Assembly (NCBI GenBank): GCA_038237475.1
Contig: JBBRYS010000004.1
Coordinates: 310,001 to 374,000, forward strand
Source of the DNA: JAOAPY01 sp038237475
GTDB lineage: Bacteria > Acidobacteriota > Blastocatellia > Pyrinomonadales > Pyrinomonadaceae
Direction of reading: 5' to 3'
DNA: 64,000 bases
Every line of letters starts with the position of its first letter. Positions within the stretch are counted from its first letter, which is position 1. The translations under genes and the position numbers were made by a program. This document shows, one piece after another, positions 53,288 to 60,694 of this stretch. The notes beneath the pieces are model-generated. The model saw nothing but the letters and a program-made list of their open reading frames with translations. It ran no database searches and was not told the origin of the DNA.

Positions 53288-54742
53288 ATGGGCACATTGA
53301 ATATCGACCGCTATCACGCTGCCATGGGAGACGCGTCTTACAAGGACGCCACCCGCCTCCATGACAAGCATCTGAGCGAAGCGCAGGCCACTTTTTATGT
53401 CACGCAACGCAAGCTCCCGTTCGCGCCAGTGCTGGGCCACGAGCGTCTGGTGCGATTGCTCATCGACAGCCAGATCGATCGCCCGCGTCTGCGCTTCCTC
53501 GAGCAGGATCGCGGCGGGCTGAAACTTTTTGCCAAGGCCATCGAAGACATGCATTTTGTCGGCGCCATCCGCGCCGTTCGACCCGGCACAATTGTCTTTG
53601 CACAGCAACCATTCGCTGACATCACCGGCGCGTTTGGACTGACGCAGGCGCAGGAGATTAAATTCGAGCACGCTTTCGATCTGCCCATGACTACTGCCAG
53701 CACAGCGATGCAGTTCCGCATGGCCGCCGGCGAGGATCGCTGGCTCTCCGATTTCTCGCTGCGCCGCAATGGCGATATCGAGCGAGCGGTGGACATCGCT
53801 GTGTATGCGTTCATCGGCGGCTTCAACGACACTTCCAACATGGAAGCCGCGCACCGCCTCGACATCCCCGCGGTCGGCACCGAAGCGCACTACTGGCAGC
53901 AAGCCTTCATCGAGTTCATGTACGAACCGGAAATCGAACCGCGCACCGGCAAGCCCAAGCACTTTGAGCAGGTGGCGTTCGAGCGCTGGCTGGATGCGAA
54001 TCCAAACGGCACCACCCTGCTGCTCGACACCATTGATGTCTACATGGGCGCAGTGCATGCAGCCATGGCGGCAACTTCAAGCGACAGCCGCCGCCGCGCT
54101 TTCAAGGGGTTTAGAGTTGACTCAGGCGATCTGGCTGAGCTCGGCCGCTGGTGTCTGCGCTTCTTTGAAGCCAACGGCTTGCCGGATCTGCGCGTTAACC
54201 TCACCGGCGATCTGGATGTGGCACGAATTCGTCGGATCGTGAAGGAATTCCCCGAAGCCAATGGCTTCGGAATTGGCACAAAGTTATCGAGCGAAGTACC
54301 GGCAGTGGCTGGAGTGATCTTCAAGGAATCAATGATTGAAGGGCGGCCGACCTTGAAAGCCTCCAACTCGCCGGACAAGACTACGCTGCCCGGGTTGCTG
54401 CAACTTTTCCGCGGCATTGATCAGGACGGGAACTACGTTGGGGACGTCACCGGTCTCGATCATGAAGACATTTCAATTCCAGGAGCCGTCAAGGTCGCGC
54501 GGCTTCTGTTGCCGTTCTGGGAAAATGGCCAGCACGCGGCAATTCCCTCGATTGAGAAACAAAAAGCATTTGTTGAAGAGCAGCGCAAGCGCTTTCCCGA
54601 CATCGAAAATTATCCCTGCTCACTTAGTCGGGAACTCGAACAGCTGCGCGACGAACTGACCGCGCAGATGCGGGCGGACAATTCTGGTTGGGAAGACGTA
54701 CTCAAGATGCCGGAACCGACCGCTGATGAGGTCGTGCGGTAA
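53288..54742 (+). CDS. pncB: Nicotinate phosphoribosyltransferase
   Basis: A 484-residue protein. Motifs: YHAAMGDASYKD near the N-terminus, IGGFNDTSNMEAA, VGTEAHYWQQ (active-site His region), FKGFRVDSGDLAELGRW and GFGIGTKLSSE. These match the NAPRTase family, at the usual length. Role: converts nicotinate and PRPP to nicotinate mononucleotide. It follows pncA in a two-gene NAD-salvage operon. The C-terminus carries an acidic helix-rich tail. Confidence 0.94.
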   Translation: MGTLNIDRYHAAMGDASYKDATRLHDKHLSEAQATFYVTQRKLPFAPVLGHERLVRLLIDSQIDRPRLRFLEQDRGGLKLFAKAIEDMHFVGAIRAVRPGTIVFAQQPFADITGAFGLTQAQEIKFEHAFDLPMTTASTAMQFRMAAGEDRWLSDFSLRRNGDIERAVDIAVYAFIGGFNDTSNMEAAHRLDIPAVGTEAHYWQQAFIEFMYEPEIEPRTGKPKHFEQVAFERWLDANPNGTTLLLDTIDVYMGAVHAAMAATSSDSRRRAFKGFRVDSGDLAELGRWCLRFFEANGLPDLRVNLTGDLDVARIRRIVKEFPEANGFGIGTKLSSEVPAVAGVIFKESMIEGRPTLKASNSPDKTTLPGLLQLFRGIDQDGNYVGDVTGLDHEDISIPGAVKVARLLLPFWENGQHAAIPSIEKQKAFVEEQRKRFPDIENYPCSLSRELEQLRDELTAQMRADNSGWEDVLKMPEPTADEVVR

Positions 54743-54816
54743 TTCTGTCTGAAGAAACATTCCTGCGCGTGGAGTTGTGTTGCGAGCAGATAGTTGTAGG
54801 ACAGGAGCAATGAATC

Positions 54817-55317
54817 ATGAAACTAATGCACTCTCTCAGCCTGACGGCCTTGGTGCTCTTATTGGTAATACCGGCTTGGGCCCAACGGCGTCGCCATCCA
54901 GTCAGCACGTTCACTCCGGTCACTGCCTATGACCCGAAGCGCGACGCCGAACGTGACCTTGCCGCAGCGATCAGAGAGTCCCGGCGCAGCAAACGAAACA
55001 TTCTGCTCGAGGTGGGAGGCGAATGGTGCAGCTGGTGTCACCGGCTCGATAAATTTTTCTCTGATAACCCGTCGCTTTCCCAGTTGCGAGACCAGAACTT
55101 CGTCACCGTGAAGATCAACTTCAGCGATCAAAATAAAAATGAGGGATTGCTTTCCAGGTACCCGGCCATCGAGGGCTACCCGCACATTTTTTTCCTGGAC
55201 TCAGAGGGGAAGCTGCTGCTTTCACAGGACACAGGAGAACTCGAAAGCGGTAAATCCTACAACCTGGACAAACTCACCGAGGTTCTGACCCGCCTCGCCC
55301 CGGTCAGAACGCACTGA
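54817..55317 (+). CDS. Secreted thioredoxin-fold protein
   Basis: A 166-residue protein with a signal peptide (LTALVLLLVIPAWAQ). A thioredoxin-like domain follows with GGEWCSWCHRLDKFF: a CXXC redox pair preceded by an acidic Glu rather than the common Pro/Ala pattern. PxxEGYPHIFFLDSEG carries the typical strand/cis-Pro region. Likely role: periplasmic disulphide exchange or repair (DsbD/thioredoxin_7-like). It lies 74 nt after pncB and may be co-transcribed with it. It converges on the RND pump gene, 22 nt apart. Confidence 0.87.
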   Translation: MKLMHSLSLTALVLLLVIPAWAQRRRHPVSTFTPVTAYDPKRDAERDLAAAIRESRRSKRNILLEVGGEWCSWCHRLDKFFSDNPSLSQLRDQNFVTVKINFSDQNKNEGLLSRYPAIEGYPHIFFLDSEGKLLLSQDTGELESGKSYNLDKLTEVLTRLAPVRTH

Positions 55318-55339
55318 GCCAAAAATTCAAGGGGAGGTT

Positions 55340-58300
55340 TTAATCGCCGCCCAGGCCGTGACTCGTACCCAGGTCATCGGTTTGCTGGATTGCTTCGCCT
55401 GGCTCAGGAACCGAAACCTCTCTGCCCCGTCGTCGCAGTTTCTCGAAGACTCGTTCGCGCACGCCAGTTATTCTGGTGGAGACCCGGCGCCAACGCGAAG
55501 TGGAACTAAGATCGTCAAGCAGAGAGTAAGCCACCGGCGTCGCAATCAGGGTTAACAGGAGCGACAGCGTCTGTCCGCAAATCACTACTACAGCAATAGA
55601 GCGCCGCTCTTCTGAACCCGGTCCGCTTCCTATCGCCAGTGGCGTCATGCCTGCCACCAGTGCCAGGGTAGTCATCAGGATAGGGCGCAGGCGATCACGA
55701 TTGCCCTGCATGATCGCTTCCATCCGCACCATGCCCCGCGCACGCAGGTTGTTCATGTGGTCTATCTGCAGAATTGAATTCTTTTTCACTACGCCAAACA
55801 GGACCAGCACGCCAAGCGCCGAGTACAAATTGAGCGTGTCTCCAGTGGCCCACAAACCGAACAGACCGAACGGCACCGACAGCGGCAAGCTCAAAAGGAT
55901 GGTGACCGGATGGACCAGGCTTTCGAACTGCGAGGCGAGGATCATGTACATGAAAGCGATGGACAGAAGAAACGCAAAGACAAATTCAACCAGCGTCTTT
56001 TCCATCTCGCGGCCCTTGCCGGAAACGGTATAACTGTAAGCGACGGGCATGTTCATTCCGTCTGCCGCCTTGCGCAGCGCATTGAGTCGATCAGCGAGGG
56101 CGAATCCGGGCGCTACTGAGGCCCGCAGGGACACGATTCGCTGCCGGTCCTGGCGATCGACGCGTGAAGGGCTCGTTTCTTCGCTGATCGTGACAAGGTT
56201 ATCGAGCCGAACCAACCCTCCGCGCGATGAGGGCACGGTGAGACGAGAGATCGTGGCCGAGTCGCTGCGATCGCGATCGGTTAGCCTTAGTTGGACATCA
56301 TAGTCTTCGTTAACCGAGGGGTCGCGAAAACGCGAGACCTGATCGTCTCCTCCCACCATCAGTCGCAGCGCGTCCGAGACATCTGACGAATCAACACCGA
56401 GGTCCGCTGCGCGCGCGCGGTCGATGTGCACGCGCAACTCCGGCTTATCCAGTTTCAAAGTTGTGTCCGCGTCAACAATGCCGCCAATTTCTTTGGTCTT
56501 GGCGCGCAGTTCTTCGGCGTATTTTGAAAGCTGTAACAGCTCAGGGCCCTTGATACCGAAGTCGATGTCATTGTTGCCGCCGCCAATATTGAAGGAGGGC
56601 GCGTTGCGCACTGAGAAGCGGAGCGGCGCATATTTAGCCAACCGCTTGCGAATCTCCTGCATGACATCACGCTGCGTGTAGTTACCGCGAAAAGCAGCCA
56701 GCGGTTCGCCATGAATTGTGTCTTTGAACAATCGCGTGAGCGAGAACTTCCGTTCTTCGTGCGGTGCAATCCGAACATAAACTCCGCCCTGGTTAACGCC
56801 GCCTATGAAGCCCCCACCGGCAGTCGCCAGAATCATTCGTACACCGGGCGTAGTCAGCAACTCCTTCTCGACCTGTCGCATCGCTTCGTTCATTGCCAAC
56901 AGATTGGTGCCTTCGGGCGCATTCACATTGACATCGAACTCCGCTTCGTCGACATCGCTGGGAATATATTCCTGCTTTACCAGGCGATAGAGCGGCACGT
57001 TGGACGCGATCACAATCACCACCAGGGCAGCCACCACCATCCGGTGGCGCATGGCCCAGGCCAGCAAGCCCGAGTATCCGCGATCGATCCAGCCGTAGAA
57101 CCCGCTGCGCGAGCCTCCTTCAGCGGCGCCACCGTGACCTGATGCCGCATCTTCTGAGCGAAGCAGCCGCGCACTCATCATCGGTGTCAGCGTGAATGAA
57201 ACCAGCAGGGAGACGAGTATCGATACCGCAGCCGTGATACCAAACTGGTACAGGAAGCGGCCGGAAATGGAGGACATGAATGAAACCGGCAGAAAGATTA
57301 CAACCAGCGAAAAAGTTGTGGCCATAACCGCGAGCCCAATGTCTGCAGTAGCCTCGCGCGCGGCTCGCATGGCATTCATGTGCTTCTCTTCCACGAACCG
57401 GAAGATATTCTCCAGCACCACGATCGCGTCGTCTATCACCACGCCAACCATCAGTACGAGAGCCAGCATGGTCACACTATTGAGCGTGAAGTTCAGCAGG
57501 CGCATCATGCCGAAGGCGGAAATTACCGAACACGGAATTGCCACCGCGGCAATAAGGGTCGAGCGCCACGAGCGCATGAAGACCAGGACCACCAGGCTGG
57601 CGAGGATACTGCCGAGCACGAGGTGCTGGGTGATTTCGTGCAGGGCGGTTTCGATGTAGCGCGACTGATCACGAATAATCTCCATGTGTACGTCAGCGGG
57701 CATCTGGCCCCTGACGCGTTCCATTTCTCGCTTGACGTTATTGATGACCTCAACGCTGTTGGCGCCGGACTGGCGGCGAATCTCGAGCGTGACGGTGGGT
57801 ACTCCGTTCAAGCGGGCCAGCGAACGTTGTTCTTTAGTGCCGTCTTCAACCCGGCCTATGTCGCTGAGGTGCACAGGCGAGCCATCGATACTCGCCACTA
57901 CCAGGTCGTTCATCTCCCGCGGATTATCAAAGCGACCGAGCGTCCGCAAGGTCAATTCACGACGCCCCGATTGCACATTCCCACCCGGAACATCTGTATT
58001 TTGCCGCACCAGGGCCTGACGCACTTTCGTAATCGGAATATGGTAAGCGGCGAGACGCTCGGCATCCACCCAGACATTGATGGCGCGCTCGAGTCCACCC
58101 ACGACATTCACTGCTCCGACCCCACCTGCCCTTTCCAATTGAACCTTGACGGTGAAGTTCGCAAATTCGGTTAGCTCGCGCAGTGATCGATCGGCCGAAA
58201 GCGCGATCGTCATGACTGGTGTGCTGTCGTTGTCGAACTTGGATACAACTGGCGGCCGCACATCGGGCGGCAGGCTGCGCACCACGGCGCTTACCCGATC

Positions 58301-58630
58301 CCTCACATCCTGGGCCGCAGTGTCGATATTGCGATTGAGGTTGAAGGTGGCGATGATGAACGACGTGCCCTGACCCGAGACTGAGCGCAGTTGATCGATG
58401 CCATCGACCGTATTCACAACTTCTTCTATTTGCTGGGAAACGAGGGTTTCAACTTCTACTGGCGTGGCTCCGGGTAGATTCGTGCGAACGCTGACGGTGG
58501 GCAGGTCAACCGAAGGAAATCGATCGACGCCCAGCTTGAAATAACTGGCCGCGCCCACCACCACCAACGACATCACGATCATGGTCGCAAAGACCGGTCG
58601 GCGAATACAAATTTCTGCCAGCTTTTGCAT
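55340..58630 (-). CDS. RND efflux transporter, HAE1/AcrB family
   Basis: The ATG at 58630 (MQKLAEICIRRPVFATMIVM) is the natural start; earlier codons add a non-conserved tail. The 1096-residue product has the RND layout: TM1 at the N-terminus, two large periplasmic loops, 12 TM segments in total, and TM4 with GVVIDDAIVVLENIF containing the proton-relay Asp pair. The N-terminal half includes FPSVDLPTVSVRTNLPGAT. It is a proton-driven exporter of drugs or other hydrophobic compounds. It sits 158 nt after the adaptor gene on the same strand. No TolC-like channel gene is visible in this window. Confidence 0.95.
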   Translation of the reverse strand: MQKLAEICIRRPVFATMIVMSLVVVGAASYFKLGVDRFPSVDLPTVSVRTNLPGATPVEVETLVSQQIEEVVNTVDGIDQLRSVSGQGTSFIIATFNLNRNIDTAAQDVRDRVSAVVRSLPPDVRPPVVSKFDNDSTPVMTIALSADRSLRELTEFANFTVKVQLERAGGVGAVNVVGGLERAINVWVDAERLAAYHIPITKVRQALVRQNTDVPGGNVQSGRRELTLRTLGRFDNPREMNDLVVASIDGSPVHLSDIGRVEDGTKEQRSLARLNGVPTVTLEIRRQSGANSVEVINNVKREMERVRGQMPADVHMEIIRDQSRYIETALHEITQHLVLGSILASLVVLVFMRSWRSTLIAAVAIPCSVISAFGMMRLLNFTLNSVTMLALVLMVGVVIDDAIVVLENIFRFVEEKHMNAMRAAREATADIGLAVMATTFSLVVIFLPVSFMSSISGRFLYQFGITAAVSILVSLLVSFTLTPMMSARLLRSEDAASGHGGAAEGGSRSGFYGWIDRGYSGLLAWAMRHRMVVAALVVIVIASNVPLYRLVKQEYIPSDVDEAEFDVNVNAPEGTNLLAMNEAMRQVEKELLTTPGVRMILATAGGGFIGGVNQGGVYVRIAPHEERKFSLTRLFKDTIHGEPLAAFRGNYTQRDVMQEIRKRLAKYAPLRFSVRNAPSFNIGGGNNDIDFGIKGPELLQLSKYAEELRAKTKEIGGIVDADTTLKLDKPELRVHIDRARAADLGVDSSDVSDALRLMVGGDDQVSRFRDPSVNEDYDVQLRLTDRDRSDSATISRLTVPSSRGGLVRLDNLVTISEETSPSRVDRQDRQRIVSLRASVAPGFALADRLNALRKAADGMNMPVAYSYTVSGKGREMEKTLVEFVFAFLLSIAFMYMILASQFESLVHPVTILLSLPLSVPFGLFGLWATGDTLNLYSALGVLVLFGVVKKNSILQIDHMNNLRARGMVRMEAIMQGNRDRLRPILMTTLALVAGMTPLAIGSGPGSEERRSIAVVVICGQTLSLLLTLIATPVAYSLLDDLSSTSRWRRVSTRITGVRERVFEKLRRRGREVSVPEPGEAIQQTDDLGTSHGLGGD

Positions 58631-58646
58631 AAATTGGTAAGAATTA

Positions 58647-58751
58647 AGCTTTGTGCTTTGTGCTTTGACTTCCTGCCGGAAGCAGCGGTCCCCCGGAAGG
58701 CTGAAGTCGCTGAGAAGACAAATCAAAGTACAAAGAACAAAGTACGAAGCT
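58647..58751. repeat. Long imperfect inverted repeat between efflux genes
   Basis: A 21-nt arm (58647-58667, built of repeated TTTGTGC units) pairs with 58731-58751: 18 of 21 bases are exact Watson-Crick pairs, two more are G-T wobbles and one is a mismatch. The 63-nt interior contains a smaller CTTCC-tgcc-GGAAG hairpin (58669-58682). It lies entirely between the adaptor and pump genes and could modulate mRNA stability or be a miniature mobile repeat. Confidence 0.6.
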
Positions 58752-58788
58752 CAAACTGAAAAGCACCAATCACTCGGTACCAACGGCG

Positions 58789-60027
58789 CTAGTCCAAAGC
58801 CTGAACCGCTTGTCCCGATTGCAGGTTGCCGGGATCAACTATCACCGACTCGCCGACGTTGACACCGGCCAGCACTTCAGTCCACTCGTTGAGACGGCGC
58901 CCTGTGGTGATTGGTTTTTCAAGGGCTTTTCCATTCTGAATCACGATAACTTTTTCGATACCGGCAAAGACCACCACTGACTTGCTCGGAACTGTCACGG
59001 CCATGCTGCTATCGTTGGTCACTATCTCTGCGCGCACAAAAGAACCAGGACGCAGGCTGCCGTTATTTCGAACGTCAGCCTCTACGGAGAGCATGCGATT
59101 CTGCTCCTTGATCGTCGGACTCATACGCTTGATCTGTCCCAGGTAAATGTTTGGGTCACCCTCAATAGTCACGCGCACATTTTGACCGGCACGGACATTC
59201 GCCGCTTCGCGTTCAGGCACCTCGGCCTGAAGACGCAGCGGATCCATTTGCACGATGTCCACCACGGGAGTACCGGCAGCGAGATACTCCCCCACACTCG
59301 TGCGCTTTTGCTGCACGATGCCGGCGAGCGGCGCGAGGATGGTTGTGGCGGCCAACTGTTGCACCGCCAGAGCACTCTCGGAACGGCGCTGTGACAACAC
59401 TGCCTGCCGGTTGCGAATCTCCTCCAGCGCGTCCTGGTACTTGCCCTCTGCGACTTTATAAGCCGAGTCAGCCGAGTCGAATTCAGCGCGTGAGACAACG
59501 CCCTGCTCGACCAGCTTCTGCGCGCGGCTGCGATTGAACCGCGCTTCGTCCAGCACGGCCTGGGCCTGCCTCACTGTCGCAGTTTTTTCGGGATCGACGC
59601 GATCATCAGTGCCGTCGGGCGAGAGACCGAGACGCGCCCGGGCCTGAGCCATGCCTGCTTCGGCCTGTTGCAGGCGCAGTTTGTAATCCTCCGGCTCCAA
59701 GGTGGCGATCACCTGCCCCTTGCGAACCACGCTACCTAAATCGATGGAAATGCTTTTAACCCGTCCTGCCACTTTGACGCTCACGGTTGTCTGGTCGTAG
59801 GCCGCAAGGGTGCCGTTGACGGTAACGGTTTGACCCACCGGCATTTCAACAACGCGTGCGGTTTTGACCTGGCGCGGCCCAGAAGCGCTATCTCCACCCT
59901 GACGCTGCGAGGCTGGGTACCCACTCTTGCATGCTGCCATCGCCAGGCTGAATAAAACGAAGCCGGCTAAGGCAACAGTCGCCATGCTTCGCCCGATTGA
60001 ATTAAGATTAGGGCTGCGAGTATTCAA
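58789..60027 (-). CDS. RND efflux periplasmic adaptor (membrane fusion protein), lipoprotein
   Basis: A 412-residue HlyD/AcrA-type protein. The TTG at 60027 has GGAG about 10 nt upstream; the ATG at 59985 is the alternative. The signal ends in a lipobox-like LAMAACKS with Cys as candidate lipid attachment. A barrel-sandwich (VKVAGRVKSISIDLGSVVRKG), a coiled-coil hairpin (about 105-215), and beta-barrel and membrane-proximal domains (YLAAGTPVVDIVQMDPLRLQ) follow. Role: bridges the inner-membrane pump and the outer-membrane channel. It is encoded immediately upstream of the pump, in the same operon. Confidence 0.93.
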   Translation of the reverse strand: MNTRSPNLNSIGRSMATVALAGFVLFSLAMAACKSGYPASQRQGGDSASGPRQVKTARVVEMPVGQTVTVNGTLAAYDQTTVSVKVAGRVKSISIDLGSVVRKGQVIATLEPEDYKLRLQQAEAGMAQARARLGLSPDGTDDRVDPEKTATVRQAQAVLDEARFNRSRAQKLVEQGVVSRAEFDSADSAYKVAEGKYQDALEEIRNRQAVLSQRRSESALAVQQLAATTILAPLAGIVQQKRTSVGEYLAAGTPVVDIVQMDPLRLQAEVPEREAANVRAGQNVRVTIEGDPNIYLGQIKRMSPTIKEQNRMLSVEADVRNNGSLRPGSFVRAEIVTNDSSMAVTVPSKSVVVFAGIEKVIVIQNGKALEKPITTGRRLNEWTEVLAGVNVGESVIVDPGNLQSGQAVQALD

Positions 60028-60246
60028 CTGAAGTGATCTCCAGGGACGGTGAATGCGGCAAGTCTACCACGATTCGGTATTTCCCGGCTTGATAGGCGCT
60101 AACGGTTTCAACACAGCCAGCATGAAGAGCCAGGTTGACGAAAGCAAGTCATGATTCTTTGTTTTTTGATCAGGTTTCGTAAAGGCTGCGTAAATTTCCC
60201 GTAAGCACGCGGACCGGACCTCATTCGAGCTTTTGCGCATTGAATT

Positions 60247-60621
60247 ATGGTCTACTCGGAAAACTTTAAGAACCACCTGCAGCACCCGCGCAATGTCGGC
60301 GAATTGCCGGGAGCCAATTGCGTTGCTGAGGAGTCGAATCCGGTCTGCGGCGACCGCATTCGTCTGTCTTTGATCGTAAGCGAGGGTCGAGTTGCGGCGG
60401 TCCGTTTTCTGGCTTATGGCTGCGCTCCCACGCTCGTTTGCGGATCGGTCCTGACGGAACTGGTGCTCGACCGATCACTGGAGGCAGCGGCAGCCCTGCA
60501 GCGCAGTGACCTCGTAGACGCGATTGGCGGTTTGCCGGCGCGGAAGCAGCACGCCGCGGCTCTGGCGATTGAGACGCTGCTTTCTGCACTGCGACTGGCG
60601 GTTAACGCCTCAGCCGGCTAA
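60247..60621 (+). CDS. NifU/IscU-like Fe-S scaffold protein, one cysteine ligand lost
   Basis: A 124-residue protein with the NifU N-terminal domain: MVYSENFKNHLQHPRNVGEL, then NPVCGD (Cys34, Asp36) and YGCAPTLVCGS (Cys59). The third-ligand region, normally H-C in K..HCS.LA, reads KQHAAALA: His102 is followed by Ala103 instead of Cys. Cys65 is an extra cysteine. In IscU/NifU three cysteines build the cluster, so activity as a scaffold is uncertain; it could be a degenerate or alternative-function member. No isc or suf genes are visible here. It is a monocistronic-looking gene, divergent from the adaptor gene. Confidence 0.85.
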   Translation: MVYSENFKNHLQHPRNVGELPGANCVAEESNPVCGDRIRLSLIVSEGRVAAVRFLAYGCAPTLVCGSVLTELVLDRSLEAAAALQRSDLVDAIGGLPARKQHAAALAIETLLSALRLAVNASAG

Positions 60622-60694
60622 GCTCACTCCCGTCTGAGCGAGGCGGAGTAACCACACGATCTGAAGTGTCTCCTCGCGCTGAGGTGAAATCTTT

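Noticed and set aside
53276..54058. A long minus-strand open frame opposite pncB
   Set aside because: It is the antisense shadow of a well supported gene with all NAPRTase motifs on the plus strand.
60064..60285. A 73-codon minus-strand open frame between the efflux adaptor and the NifU-like gene
   Set aside because: It overlaps the start of the NifU-like gene, has no ribosome site, and its translation shows no domain or compositional sign of a real protein.
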